From contig NZ_CP123897.1 of NCBI RefSeq assembly GCF_029910655.1, forward strand, positions 3,461,547-3,525,546: a DNA stretch of 64,000 bases, written 5' to 3'. This document shows, in pieces, positions 7,983 through 19,240 of this stretch. A model generated the notes under the pieces. It was not told where the DNA came from and did not search any database. It worked only from the letters and a program-made list of their open reading frames with translations. The first letter of the stretch is position 1. Each line of letters starts with the position of its first letter. The stretch is from Methylomonas sp. UP202 (GTDB taxonomy: Bacteria; Pseudomonadota; Gammaproteobacteria; Methylococcales; Methylomonadaceae). The position numbers were made by a program, and so were the translations under genes.

Positions 7983-10316
7983 ATGGCCAAACGACCCAAC
8001 AGATACCGAAAACTCACCGTTAGACGCAAAAAAACGCCCTCGAAATCCAACTGGTTGATACGCGGCGCAATCACCGTGGCGCTGGCCGCGTTGGCGGCCC
8101 TGGCAATTTATACCTTCTACCTGGATTATACCGTTCGCCAACAATTCGAAGGCAAGCGCTGGTCGATTCCGGCCCGGGTCTACGCCAGTCCGGTCGAGCT
8201 TTACAATGGCTACGAGATGTCCGCTAAAAGCTTCGAGGACTTGCTGCAACAACTGCATTACCGGATGGACCCGCAACTGGCCGCCGAAGGCTCCTACGTG
8301 GTCAAGGGCAGTCAAATATCGCTGAAAACCCGTGCCTTCAATTTCGGCGACACACCTCAGGAGAGCCGAAAAATCAACGTCGGCTTCGCCGGCGGCGGCG
8401 TTGCTAACATAGCCGACGCCGCGACCGGCGAAAGCGTCGCCATCTTGCGGATGGACCCCGTGCAGATCGGCAGTTTTTACCCGACCCGCAAGGAAGACCG
8501 CATTCTGATCAAGCTGGACGAAGCACCGCCGACGCTGGTGCAAGGCTTGCTGTCCACCGAGGACCGCGATTTTTATCATCACTTCGGCATCTCGCCCAAG
8601 GGTATCGCCCGGGCGATGTGGAACAATCTGAAGGCCGGCGGCATGGTGCAGGGCGGCAGCACGATCACCCAGCAATTGGTGAAAAACTTCTTCCTGCACC
8701 CCAAACGCACTCTACGGCGCAAGCTCAAGGAAGTGCTGATGTCGCTGATTCTGGAGTACCGCTACAGCAAGGACGAGATACTGGAAGCCTACTTGAACGA
8801 AATCTTCCTGGGCCAGGACGGTTCCAGCGCGGTACACGGCTTCGGTCTGGCCAGCGAGTTTTATTTCGGCCAATCGCTGAAAACGTTGAATCTGCCGCAG
8901 GTCGCTACGCTGGTCGCGCTGGTGCGCGGACCGTCGGAATACGATCCGCGTCGCAATCCGGACCACACTCTGGATCGACGCAATCTGGTGCTGGACTCGA
9001 TGCTCGCCGAAGGCTATATCGACGAACAACAGGCCAGCGAAGCCAAAAAACAGCCGTTGGGCGTGGCCAAGGTGATACACCGCTCGGCCAACCGTTTTCC
9101 GGATTTCATCGACTTGGTCAAGCGCCAACTTAGACAGGAATACAAGGAAGAGGACCTGACCTCGGAAGGCTTGCGCATTGTAACGACGCTGGACACCCGT
9201 ACGCAGGACACCTTGGAGCAAACGCTGGCGAACAAACTGAAACACCTGGAGAAAAGCCCGAAAAGCGACGACTTGCAAAGCGCCGCCATCGTCACCCGCC
9301 GCGACAACGGCGAGATCGTCGCCTTGGTCGGCGGTCGCGACAGCGCGGTCACGACCGGCTTTAACCGGGCGCTGGACGCGGTCCGGCCGATCGGCTCGTT
9401 GATCAAACCGGTGGTATATCTAACCGCGCTGGAACACCCCGACCGCTACACGATCGCCACGCCGATCAGCGATACCGCGATCGCGTTGGACGACGGCAGC
9501 GGCAAAACCTGGTCGCCGGACAACTACGACAACCGCGAACACGGCGTGGTACCGCTGCATACCGCGCTGACCCATTCCTACAATCTGGCGACGGTGCGGA
9601 TCGGCATGGACATCGGGTTGGGCAAAATCGCCAACACCCTGAAGGCGATGGGCGTGTCGCGGCCGGTGAATCTATATCCGTCCTTCCTGCTCGGCGCCCA
9701 AGCCCTGACGCCGTTCGAAGTCACCCAACTTTACCAGACCCTGGCCGGCGACGGCTTCGCGACGCCGCTGCGCTCGATTCGGGCGGTTAATGCCGCCGAC
9801 GGCAAGGCGTTGCAAAGCTATCCGTTCACAGTCCATCAGGCCGTCGATCCCGCCGCCGCCTTCATCACCAACACGATACTGCAGGAAGTAATGTATGCCG
9901 GCACCGGCCACTCGGCCTACAGCTACATGCCGCAAAGCATGGCGCTGGCCGGCAAGACCGGCACCACCAATCAGTTGCGGGATAGCTGGTTCGCCGGTTT
10001 CAGCGGCGATTTGTTGTCGGTGGTCTGGGTAGGTCGCGACGACAACAAGCCGACCGGCCTGACCGGCGGCAGCGGCGCGCTGCAAATCTGGGCCGATCTG
10101 ATGCGGCAGGTCTCGAAAAAGCCGGTCAGTCTGATCCGGCCGGACAATGTCGAAATGAAGTGGATCGATCCGTCCACCGGTTTGCTCAGTACCGAGGACT
10201 GCCCCGGCGCCAAATTACTGCCCTTTATCGACGGCTCCGGCCCCAGCCAATTTTCCGAATGCGGCGGCGGCGGCGAAACCGACGGCAACTGGCTTAACAA
10301 CCTCAATCCTTTTTAA
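7983..10316 (+). CDS. mrcB: Penicillin-binding protein 1B, glycosyltransferase/transpeptidase
   Basis: Inner-membrane class A PBP that polymerises glycan strands and crosslinks peptides. A basic cytoplasmic tail is followed by one membrane helix (about 25-48), a UB2H-like domain (about 60-150; RVYASPVELYNG), the GT51 domain (about 160-340) with catalytic Glu in LLSTEDRDFYHHFGI (about 191) and GGSTITQQLVKN, and the transpeptidase with SLIK (Ser about 471), SYN (about 531) and KTGTT (about 656). All catalytic motifs are intact and 777 aa is normal for PBP1B. lolA starts 3 bp downstream and is probably cotranscribed. The 16-bp palindrome upstream is listed separately. Confidence 0.95.
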   Translation: MAKRPNRYRKLTVRRKKTPSKSNWLIRGAITVALAALAALAIYTFYLDYTVRQQFEGKRWSIPARVYASPVELYNGYEMSAKSFEDLLQQLHYRMDPQLAAEGSYVVKGSQISLKTRAFNFGDTPQESRKINVGFAGGGVANIADAATGESVAILRMDPVQIGSFYPTRKEDRILIKLDEAPPTLVQGLLSTEDRDFYHHFGISPKGIARAMWNNLKAGGMVQGGSTITQQLVKNFFLHPKRTLRRKLKEVLMSLILEYRYSKDEILEAYLNEIFLGQDGSSAVHGFGLASEFYFGQSLKTLNLPQVATLVALVRGPSEYDPRRNPDHTLDRRNLVLDSMLAEGYIDEQQASEAKKQPLGVAKVIHRSANRFPDFIDLVKRQLRQEYKEEDLTSEGLRIVTTLDTRTQDTLEQTLANKLKHLEKSPKSDDLQSAAIVTRRDNGEIVALVGGRDSAVTTGFNRALDAVRPIGSLIKPVVYLTALEHPDRYTIATPISDTAIALDDGSGKTWSPDNYDNREHGVVPLHTALTHSYNLATVRIGMDIGLGKIANTLKAMGVSRPVNLYPSFLLGAQALTPFEVTQLYQTLAGDGFATPLRSIRAVNAADGKALQSYPFTVHQAVDPAAAFITNTILQEVMYAGTGHSAYSYMPQSMALAGKTGTTNQLRDSWFAGFSGDLLSVVWVGRDDNKPTGLTGGSGALQIWADLMRQVSKKPVSLIRPDNVEMKWIDPSTGLLSTEDCPGAKLLPFIDGSGPSQFSECGGGGETDGNWLNNLNPF

Positions 10317-10319
10317 CCG

Positions 10320-10934
10320 ATGAAAATTCTTAGCTTCGTTTTTTGCCTAATATGCGCCACCCAATTGCACGCGGAGGAAACGCCGATCGCCCGATTGAAA
10401 ACTTTTTTGGCCGGCTCGAGCGCGCTGGCTGCCGACTTCCGCCAAGTGACGCTGGACAAGAGCGGCAAACCGGCACAAACCAGTAGCGGCAAGTTTTATC
10501 TGAGCCGCCCCGGCAAATTCCGCTGGAATTATCAAAAACCCTTCGTCCAGGAAATCGTATCCAATGGCGGCAAGGTCTGGTTTTACGATGCGGATTTGGA
10601 GCAGGTCACGGTCAAGCAATTGGACGATTCGCTGGGTTCGACGCCGGCCTTGCTGTTGACCGGTCAAATCGACATCGAAGAGAAATTCACGTTGCAAGAG
10701 CAAGGCGAGGACGAAGGCATGAATTGGGTGAAATTGTCGCCCAAGAACGAGGAAAGCGGCTTCAAATACATCCTGATCGGCTTGGAGCGCGACCAGTTGG
10801 GCGGCATGGAATTGAGCGATAATTTCGGCCAATTGACGCGTATCTATTTTTCCAACATCCAAATCAATCCCAAGCTGGAAGAAGCCTTGTTTAACTTCAA
10901 AGCGCCCAAGGGCGCCGACGTGTTCGAAAACTAA
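10320..10934 (+). CDS. lolA: Outer-membrane lipoprotein carrier protein LolA
   Basis: Periplasmic chaperone that carries lipoproteins from the LolCDE transporter to LolB. It has a signal peptide (MKILSFVFCLICATQLHA) and the hallmark stretches ADFRQVTLDKSGK, SSGKFYLSRPGKFRWNY, KVWFYDADLEQVTVKQLDD and IYFSNIQINPKLEEALFNF. The 204 aa length is typical. It begins 3 bp after the mrcB stop, so the two are almost certainly one transcript. This is the housekeeping copy, far from the aryl-polyene cluster. Confidence 0.95.
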   Translation: MKILSFVFCLICATQLHAEETPIARLKTFLAGSSALAADFRQVTLDKSGKPAQTSSGKFYLSRPGKFRWNYQKPFVQEIVSNGGKVWFYDADLEQVTVKQLDDSLGSTPALLLTGQIDIEEKFTLQEQGEDEGMNWVKLSPKNEESGFKYILIGLERDQLGGMELSDNFGQLTRIYFSNIQINPKLEEALFNFKAPKGADVFEN

Positions 10935-10944
10935 GCGGCCGGAA

Positions 10945-10962
10945 CCGGCAAGATTTTGCCGG
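10945..10962. terminator. Inverted repeat between convergent lolA and diguanylate cyclase genes
   Basis: CCGGCAA, a 4-base loop GATT, then TTGCCGG, placed just after the lolA stop and before the stop of the convergent gene. No T-run follows on either strand, so it is at best a weak bidirectional terminator or mRNA 3' end stabiliser. Confidence 0.4.
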
Positions 10963-10970
10963 CCTTGCCG

Positions 10971-11858
10971 TCAGGCGGCCAATTCCACCCGGTTGCGGCC
11001 GCGTTGTTTGGCCGCGTACATTGCTTTGTCGGCGCGCTTGACCAGCAATTCCGCGCTGTCGTCGCCTTGCAGCGTGGCAACGCCCAAACTGGCGGTCAAA
11101 TTCAACACATCCATGCCGTAAGCCAGGGTATGCGACTCGATGTCGGCGCGCAGACGCTCGGCGATAATCCCGGCGCCGTCGATGTCCGTGTCGGCCAATA
11201 AAATCACGAACTCTTCGCCGCCGAAGCGGTAAACCGCATCGCTGCCGCGCACGCTGTCGCGTAACCAGGCGGCCACCGATGCCAAGGCCAAATCGCCGCA
11301 AGCATGGCCGTATTGGTCGTTAATATTCTTAAAATGATCGATATCGACGAAGACCAAGGACAAATGCTGGCCGTGGCGTACCGCCCGCTTGACCTCGCGT
11401 TGCAAGCTATCGTTAAAGGCCGCGCGATTGTTGGTTTTGGTCAACGGATCGGTATACGCCATCCGTAAGGCTTGTTGAAACAGCGTGGCATTGCGTAACG
11501 GATAAATCAGACAGCACAACAGGCTTTCCAGCATTTTCAGCTCTTCGCGGCCGAAGCGTTGGGTACGGGTCAGCTTCAGTTCGCCCAGCTCCTGCTCCTC
11601 GACTTTCAAGACATAAGAGCATGAGTGGCGGGCCATCACCCCGCGCTGATAGTGCATGTTGAACAGCGGATGGTTGTATTCGACGCCGTTGTGCGGGATC
11701 GTAGCTTGAATCTTGTTACAGAAAATACCGATCAGTTCGTCGAACTCCAGCGTAGTTTGCAAGGCACTGCTGATGTCGTAATGATGAAGATTGACCGCCG
11801 TCGAGGCTTCGAAGGTTTTATTGCTGACGACGGCTAATTCGGCGGATTGTTCTTTCAT
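10971..11858 (-). CDS. Diguanylate cyclase (cytoplasmic, GGDEF)
   Basis: The 295-residue protein has an N-terminal sensor-like region (about 1-125) with a GAF-like pattern but no clear ligand motif, and a C-terminal GGDEF domain (about 130-295). The active site reads GGEEF (about 213-217) and is preceded by RGSD at the inhibitory I-site spacing, so c-di-GMP synthesis with product inhibition is expected. DPLTKTNNRAAF and VFVDIDHFKNINDQYGH carry the metal-binding residues. No membrane segments are seen. The gene is monocistronic, convergent with lolA. Confidence 0.9.
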   Translation of the reverse strand: MKEQSAELAVVSNKTFEASTAVNLHHYDISSALQTTLEFDELIGIFCNKIQATIPHNGVEYNHPLFNMHYQRGVMARHSCSYVLKVEEQELGELKLTRTQRFGREELKMLESLLCCLIYPLRNATLFQQALRMAYTDPLTKTNNRAAFNDSLQREVKRAVRHGQHLSLVFVDIDHFKNINDQYGHACGDLALASVAAWLRDSVRGSDAVYRFGGEEFVILLADTDIDGAGIIAERLRADIESHTLAYGMDVLNLTASLGVATLQGDDSAELLVKRADKAMYAAKQRGRNRVELAA

Positions 11859-12008
11859 GACGGTCCCCAGTGATCGAGTTGGCGTTCAAGCCATCGGAAG
11901 CCAGGACCGTGCCAGCTTGTTTTAAGCGTTTTTTTTCAATTGGTTAATAAATTAAACACCGATTCGAAGCAACAAGGCGGCAAATTTCCGCCGGATTCCC
12001 GGCGCCGC

Positions 12009-12557
12009 TCAAAACAGACCCAATTGAACCTGAGCCACTTCCGACATCATTTCCCTGGACCAAGGCGGATCCAAGACCACTTCGACGTCCACGCTATCGA
12101 CGCCGGGCAAACCGCGGATACACTTCTCGACGTCGCCTTGAATCACCGGCCCCATGCCGCAACCCGGCGCGGTCAACGTCATCCGTATCCGGACGTCGTG
12201 ACCGCCGTTGGCGTTGGCCGTCACGTCGCAACCGTAGACCAAGCCCAAATCGACGATATTCACCGGAATTTCCGGATCGTAGACGGTTTTCATCACTTCC
12301 CAGCAATTGCGCTCGACCGCCTGTGCATCGGTTTCCGACACCAGGGTCTGCAAATGCTGAGGCTCCTTGCCGAGCGCGTCGGCGTCGACGCCGGCGATCC
12401 GCACCATGTGGCCGTAATCGGTGAAAACCGTATAGTTACTGCCCAAGGACTGGTGGATCGTGACTTCCTGACCCTTGCGCAACATGCCGTGATGGCCGTC
12501 CGGAATCGTGACGATGTTGACGTCACGGTTTAAAAACACCACTTCTCTGTCTGCCAT
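12009..12557 (-). CDS. sufT: SufT-type Fe-S cluster assembly protein (MIP18/DUF59)
   Basis: The N-terminal half (about 1-85: FLNRDVNIVTIPDGHHGMLRKGQEVTI, YTVFTDYGHMVRIAGVDADALG) is the extension found in SufT. The C-terminal half is a MIP18/DUF59 domain (VMKTVYDPEIPVNIVDLGLVYG, MTLTAPGCGMGPVIQGDVE) with the conserved Cys used in Fe-S protein maturation. A TTG start four codons upstream overlaps the yciK stop, but the ATG at 12557 gives the family-like MADREVV start. It follows yciK closely. No other suf genes are present. Confidence 0.85.
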   Translation of the reverse strand: MADREVVFLNRDVNIVTIPDGHHGMLRKGQEVTIHQSLGSNYTVFTDYGHMVRIAGVDADALGKEPQHLQTLVSETDAQAVERNCWEVMKTVYDPEIPVNIVDLGLVYGCDVTANANGGHDVRIRMTLTAPGCGMGPVIQGDVEKCIRGLPGVDSVDVEVVLDPPWSREMMSEVAQVQLGLF

Positions 12558-12565
12558 AGCTCGTT

Positions 12566-13294
12566 TCAACGTGTGAATGTCTGGGCGTCAATAATTTGAC
12601 CGGTGACGCCAAGGCTGGCGTCGCTGAATAAATAAACGTAGGCCGGCTGCAAACTGGCGGGCGCCGGCAGCGCCGCCTTGTCCTCGGCCGGATAGGCCTT
12701 GCGCCGCAGCGGACTATCGACCGGACCAGGCACCAAGGTATTGACTCGAATCTTGCCGGCGGATTCCAACTCAGCCGCCAATATCGCAGCGAAACCCTCC
12801 AAGGCGATTTTAGAAACGCCGTAAGCGCCGGAATAGGCCTGGCCCTTGCGAGCCGAGGAGTCCGATGTAAACACAATCGCGGCATGCTCGGCCGCCAACA
12901 ACACCGGCAGCAGCACCCGGCACAGCAAAAACGCCGCGTTCAGATTGACGTTCAACGCATGCCCCCAGTCCTTGGTTTTGTAATTGGCGATGGGGCTGAA
13001 TGCGCTGAATTCCACCGCCGAGTGCAATACGCCGTGCAATGCGCCGAAGCGCTCGGCGATGGCGTCGGCCATTTCCTGGTATTGAGCTTCGGTGGCGCCG
13101 GCCAAATCGAAAGGGTACATCGTCGGTTCCGGACCGCCGGCCGCGACGATCGCGTCGTAGGTCTTTTCCAATTTCGGGATGCTGTTGTCCAGCAAAATCA
13201 GGCGCGCACCCTGCCCGGCCAGAGCCAGCGCGGCCGCGCTCCCCAAGCCGCCACCGGCGCCGGTGATCAAAATTAATCGATTGTTCAATGACAT
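12566..13294 (-). CDS. yciK: YciK-family SDR oxidoreductase
   Basis: Short-chain dehydrogenase with the Rossmann motif ITGAGGGLGSAAALALAGQG near the N-terminus and the catalytic YGVSK with upstream Ser in FTSDSS. It matches the YciK family that sits next to ubiG and a MupP/Gph phosphatase in pseudomonads and relatives. The substrate is unknown. The ATG at 13294 overlaps the mupP end by 10 bp; an in-frame ATG at 13312 would extend it by six residues. Confidence 0.88.
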   Translation of the reverse strand: MSLNNRLILITGAGGGLGSAAALALAGQGARLILLDNSIPKLEKTYDAIVAAGGPEPTMYPFDLAGATEAQYQEMADAIAERFGALHGVLHSAVEFSAFSPIANYKTKDWGHALNVNLNAAFLLCRVLLPVLLAAEHAAIVFTSDSSARKGQAYSGAYGVSKIALEGFAAILAAELESAGKIRVNTLVPGPVDSPLRRKAYPAEDKAALPAPASLQPAYVYLFSDASLGVTGQIIDAQTFTR

Positions 13295-13956
13295 AGACTG
13301 GTTTGGATCCATTGCGTCAGTTGGCGGGGGTGCTCAATCATCGCGTCCGCCCCCCAGGTATCGGGTTGGTCGTCGCTGTTCAAATAGCCGTACAAGGCCG
13401 CTAGAGTTTTCATGCGGGCGTTTTTGCCGGCGGCAATGTCGTGCGGCGCATCGCCAATGTAGACGCAGCGCTCGGGTGTTACGCCGGCCAACCGGCAAGC
13501 TTCGAACATCGGCTCCGGATGCGGCTTGCTAAACGCGGTGGTGTCGCCGCTGACCGCGCAAGCCACGCGCGTATCCAGCGCCAGCGCTCGCAACAACGGC
13601 GACGTAAATCGCTGCTTTTTGTTGGTCACGACCCCCCACTTCAAACCGGCGGTTTCGATGGCGTCCAGGCAATCGACGATGCCGTCGAAAAAGCGACTGT
13701 GTTCGGCAATATTGGCCTGATAGGCGTCCAACATGTCGCTCAACATCGTTTGCGCCGTGGCTTCGTCCACCGTAACCGCTTGCCGAATCATCGCCATGGC
13801 GCCCCGCGAAATCGCCGGCTTCACCGTCGCCGGATCAATTTCGGCAAAACCGTGCGCCGCCAGGGTTCGATTTAGACAGGCGATCAGGTCCGGCGCGGTA
13901 TCGACCAGCGTCCCGTCCAAATCGAACAAGACGCACTCGAGTTTGAAGTCGGTCAT
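13285..13956 (-). CDS. mupP: HAD phosphatase, MupP/Gph type
   Basis: HAD-superfamily hydrolase of 223 aa with motif I FDLDGTLVDT (nucleophile Asp near residue 12), motif II VVTNK, motif III lysine in TAFSKPHPEP and motif IV YIGDAPHD. The family covers phosphoglycolate phosphatase (Gph) and N-acetylmuramic acid 6-phosphate phosphatase (MupP). The ubiG-mupP-yciK order is the one described for MupP in Pseudomonas, so a peptidoglycan-recycling role is favoured by context. Residues alone do not separate the two activities. Confidence 0.85.
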   Translation of the reverse strand: MTDFKLECVLFDLDGTLVDTAPDLIACLNRTLAAHGFAEIDPATVKPAISRGAMAMIRQAVTVDEATAQTMLSDMLDAYQANIAEHSRFFDGIVDCLDAIETAGLKWGVVTNKKQRFTSPLLRALALDTRVACAVSGDTTAFSKPHPEPMFEACRLAGVTPERCVYIGDAPHDIAAGKNARMKTLAALYGYLNSDDQPDTWGADAMIEHPRQLTQWIQTSLCH

Positions 13957-13961
13957 GCGGT

Positions 13962-14669
13962 CTATTCCGGACGCGCGAATGCGGCAATGTAATTGACGTC
14001 GATATCGCGGCCCAGACTGAAGCGCTTGGCGAACGGGTTGTATTCGATGCCGGTCATTGCCTGCAATTCCAGACCGCCGGCCCGCGCCATTCGATCCAAT
14101 TCGGCCGGTTTGATAAAGGTTTTATATTCGTGAGTGCCCTTCGGCACCATTTTCAGCAGATGCTCGGCGGCGACGATCGCCAGCAGCCAAGCCTTCGGCA
14201 CCCGGTTCAAGGTCGAAAAAAACACCAGACCGCCCGGTTTGACCAACGTCGCGCACGCCTTGACCACCGAAGCCGGATCGGGAACGTGCTCCAACATTTC
14301 CATACAGGTCACCACGTCGAAGCCGCCCGGCTCCTCGGCCGCCAATTGTTCGGCGCTGACCTTGCGGTAATTGACCGCCACGCCGGTTTCCAGACTGTGC
14401 AGATCGGCGATATCCAGCAAATCTTCGCTCAGATCGATACCCAAGGCATCGGCGCCCTGCCCGGCCAAACCTTCGGTCAGAATGCCGCCGCCGCAACCGA
14501 CGTCAACCACCCGCTTGCCGGCCAAATCGACTTGCCGGCCGATGAATGCCAAGCGAAGCGGATTAACGGCGTGCAAGGTATGCAATTCGCCGTTCGGGTC
14601 CCACCAGCGCTCCGCTTGAGCGCCGAACTTATGAATTTCGTGAGGATGTACGTTGTCTGCTGCCGTCAT
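13962..14669 (-). CDS. ubiG: Ubiquinone O-methyltransferase UbiG
   Basis: SAM-dependent methyltransferase carrying out both O-methylations in ubiquinone synthesis. N-terminal FGAQAERWWDPNGELHTLHAVNPLRL is diagnostic. The SAM motif VVDVGCGGGILTEGLA follows near residue 57, then VTCMEMLEHVPDP and LAIVAAEHLLKMVPKGTH. Length 235 aa is normal. It is the first gene of the ubiG-mupP-yciK-sufT run; spacing to mupP is 5 bp. Confidence 0.96.
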   Translation of the reverse strand: MTAADNVHPHEIHKFGAQAERWWDPNGELHTLHAVNPLRLAFIGRQVDLAGKRVVDVGCGGGILTEGLAGQGADALGIDLSEDLLDIADLHSLETGVAVNYRKVSAEQLAAEEPGGFDVVTCMEMLEHVPDPASVVKACATLVKPGGLVFFSTLNRVPKAWLLAIVAAEHLLKMVPKGTHEYKTFIKPAELDRMARAGGLELQAMTGIEYNPFAKRFSLGRDIDVNYIAAFARPE

Positions 14670-14894
14670 GATCTACCGCGCGCTGTGTAAGTTGGCGATA
14701 GTTTACTTTAACACTAGGTTATTCGTCATGCGGCAACTGCAAGCATTCGGTTCGCCGCGACCCGCATCGTCGAATGGCGTTGAAATCGGCCGTCCAAGCA
14801 CCCAAGATTGTCAGCGTTACTCGAGACGGGCAATTCTCCCCAACTTCCGCCGGATTTGGCTAGACTAAGCCTTCCACTCACCCAGAAGCGGCGT

Positions 14895-16670
<1,776 letters not shown>

Positions 16671-16985
16671 CGGTCGGCGGAATCGCGGGGCAAAGTCTAG
16701 GCGCGGCTGAACCAGTGACGATGACATGTTCGATCATCACATCCGAAGAATTATCCGTAGAGGAATAACACCGTTCTAGAAGTTGTGAAATGCAGAAATC
16801 GACCCTTTGCTGCCTGTCACTCAAAGTGATTCAATGGCAGAAACTGGATCAATACCAGCCATAACTAACTGTCACCGATGAAATACAGAAAGAACAATTG
16901 CGTGCTAATCGATACATTGGCATGTCAATGGTCATTTTCAGGTATATATACTTCTAACAGCTTATTAACTTAATAGTGTTCCACA
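16671..16985. other. Intergenic stretch entering an AT-rich island
   Basis: No gene is seen. Base composition shifts here from the GC-rich chromosome to AT-rich sequence, and the last 60 bases before the UPF0489 gene (ATATATACTTC, CTTATTAACTTAATAG) are strongly AT-rich and may hold its promoter. No direct repeat or tRNA marks the junction. Confidence 0.5.
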
Positions 16986-17699
16986 ATGAATTGGATAATA
17001 CCATTTAAAGGAAGACGCCATTCCGGTGCATTAAATCAGAATTTTTTGTACCAAAGCAGCAATATTTATGTAATGGACAACCATAGGGCAGCATTATGGT
17101 GCTGGCTCAATTTCTACAAAGATGACCTGAAGGATGTAGGCGTATTTCACCTAGATCGACATAGTGATGCGGAGCGAAGCAATCTGCCTAGCTGGGTTTC
17201 GCAAGCTACCTCGCCAATACATGTCAGTTCAATGGACATACAGTCCTATCTGGACGCAGTCGATAAAGAATGCCCACCGACAAAGCTTTTTAGGTGGGAC
17301 AACTATCTCTCCATTTTTCTTGATATGTATCGTGATGACATTAATTGCTTCGATTTTTCCGTATATGAGGGAGATGCGATAAATCATCCTTGTACTGTTA
17401 AGCGCATGCCTTGGGAGCTTCCAGAAAACATAAGCTTTTGGCTATCTGAGGGTAAATGGATATTGAACATCGATCTAGACTATTTTTTTTATAAAGTAGA
17501 TGAATCAATTGAGAAAATGTATTCTGATGAATATTTACACTCTTTCTTTAACAAGGTTAGCCTCGTAGCTAAACGAGACGCAGAGGTTGTTGTTACTATT
17601 TGCTTTAGCCCCGAGTGCTGTGGAAGCTGGGCTTATGCAGAAAAAATATGGTATATAGCAGAATCATATTTAAAAACAGGGTTAGTTTTACCACCCTAA
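16986..17699 (+). CDS. UPF0489-family protein (arginase/deacetylase-fold-like)
   Basis: The 237-residue protein has YVMDNHRAALWCWL then VGVFHLDRHSDA, an HxDxHxD metal-site pattern, and later WILNIDLDYFFYKV with the DxD pattern expected for the second half of an arginase-type binuclear metal centre. This matches the UPF0489 family, whose biochemical role is not known. Codon use is AT-rich (many AAA, ATA, TTT codons), unlike flanking genes, suggesting acquisition by transfer. The ribosome site is weak. A PLD-like gene follows 191 bp downstream on the same strand. Confidence 0.65.
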   Translation: MNWIIPFKGRRHSGALNQNFLYQSSNIYVMDNHRAALWCWLNFYKDDLKDVGVFHLDRHSDAERSNLPSWVSQATSPIHVSSMDIQSYLDAVDKECPPTKLFRWDNYLSIFLDMYRDDINCFDFSVYEGDAINHPCTVKRMPWELPENISFWLSEGKWILNIDLDYFFYKVDESIEKMYSDEYLHSFFNKVSLVAKRDAEVVVTICFSPECCGSWAYAEKIWYIAESYLKTGLVLPP

Positions 17700-17890
17700 C
17701 AAGTCATCCAAGCCTATTAGTTAAAATTGGATGTTCAAAAATACTCCACGATCAACAGGATTTGGCCGAACCTGCTAAAGGGCAAGATTGAGCCAAAAAA
17801 AACGATGTGTTCTACAGTGTAGGCTGCATTTAGTCTTTACCGTTCTCGTTCTTTGAGTTAACTAACAAATAATATACAGAGAGGGCAATA

Positions 17891-19240
17891 GTGAAGTTCT
17901 TCGCGAACAAATTAAATGGAAATTTTCTCCGGAATGTACTGCCTGGGCCGGACGTCGAGGTTGATTGGGTACGGGCTGCTATTGCCTACGGTAGCGATTC
18001 ATCTACCTTGATCGATAACTGCATAAGCAATCATCGAAGACTTGATATTTGGATGAGGTACGACCACACAGTACCTGTTGCTCCACCCCTTTTGAAGAAA
18101 CTACTACAAAGCACTAATCAGAACATTTTTTGCTATTTAATACCGGATGTTCACCATGCTAAGGTGATCTGGTGGAAAAATCACGGCGTATATATTGGGT
18201 CCGCAAATCTAACGGACCGCGCTTGGATTACAAATATCGAGTTCGGTGTTTTCATTCCAGAAAACGATCTTGAGGTTAGTGGTGAAATTTCTGAAATAGA
18301 ATTATTTTTCGATTTTCTTGAGAACTGCGATGCAGCTTTCGAGTTGAATGATGAGATCGTTAAAGAGCAGGAAAAAATATGGGCTCTTAGGAGCCATAAG
18401 GAAGACCAACTTAACAGAGAAGTGGAAGCTATAAGAAAGATTAAGAAATGGGAAGGGCCCGCCTACATTACAAGCAAGGTCGGTGCAAAAGAAAGGCAAA
18501 AGGAAAATTTTATTAATGAGTGGATAAACGGTCTTACCATATTGAAATCGATTGCGGAAATAGCCCCAACCTATCGTCCGTCGTGGATGAATAAAGATGT
18601 ACCAGCGGCATGGCAGGCAGATCAGTTTCTGCACGCTTATTACTACAACGAGGTAATAGATGGAGTTAAGCACCCGTTCGAAGATTATTACCAAAGGAAT
18701 AAAAATGATCCTGCGCGGGCGTTAAATAATGCTCTTAAATGGTGGTCTCAACTCAGAGAACCGCCATCAAGTGAAGATGAGAATTGTCATGTACGTGCAC
18801 CATTAATTCAAAGGACCCTCTCCGTTAATGGCTTAAGCTCGTTGACAATTGAACAGTTTACCGCAGTATGTCGTGCTAACCATTCGACGGTAGATCATGT
18901 TAGGCGCATGACACTCGACGAATTAGGGATTCCCTTAAATGATGATTCTGGCAGTGTTGATCGTGTGGAAGCATTTTCAAATCTTATATGGTCCAAAAGA
19001 AACGCAAGAGGTGAGAGCATCACCGATCTACTTCGATTTGTTTTAGATGGCGGGCCAAAAGATGAATTACCTACTCGCATATTTGAGGCTGCAAGGGCAT
19101 CAGAAAGAAAGTTTCCCCATATGGGCACAAATCAATTTGCCGAACTTGCTGGTTGGGCTCGACCAGATATGTGCCCGCCGCGTAATGGTAGAACGAGTAA
19201 GGGATTGCGCGCCCTTGGGTATCATGTACGTGTTTTTTAA
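17891..19240 (+). CDS. Phospholipase D-like domain protein (possible nuclease)
   Basis: The 449-residue protein has a single N-terminal PLD-type motif: VHHAKVIWWKNHGVYIGSANLTDRA (about residues 90-115), with the H-x-K and G-S-x-N residues of the HKD superfamily, as in BfiI/NgoFVII-type nucleases. A single motif implies dimerisation to form the active site. The C-terminal part (about 200-449), containing YYQRNKNDPARALNNALKWW and NAFSNLIWSKRNARGES-like stretches, is not assigned. The start is GTG with GAGGG ten bases upstream. AT-rich composition matches the UPF0489 gene, so both probably arrived together. A defence role is plausible but not shown. Confidence 0.7.
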   Translation: MKFFANKLNGNFLRNVLPGPDVEVDWVRAAIAYGSDSSTLIDNCISNHRRLDIWMRYDHTVPVAPPLLKKLLQSTNQNIFCYLIPDVHHAKVIWWKNHGVYIGSANLTDRAWITNIEFGVFIPENDLEVSGEISEIELFFDFLENCDAAFELNDEIVKEQEKIWALRSHKEDQLNREVEAIRKIKKWEGPAYITSKVGAKERQKENFINEWINGLTILKSIAEIAPTYRPSWMNKDVPAAWQADQFLHAYYYNEVIDGVKHPFEDYYQRNKNDPARALNNALKWWSQLREPPSSEDENCHVRAPLIQRTLSVNGLSSLTIEQFTAVCRANHSTVDHVRRMTLDELGIPLNDDSGSVDRVEAFSNLIWSKRNARGESITDLLRFVLDGGPKDELPTRIFEAARASERKFPHMGTNQFAELAGWARPDMCPPRNGRTSKGLRALGYHVRVF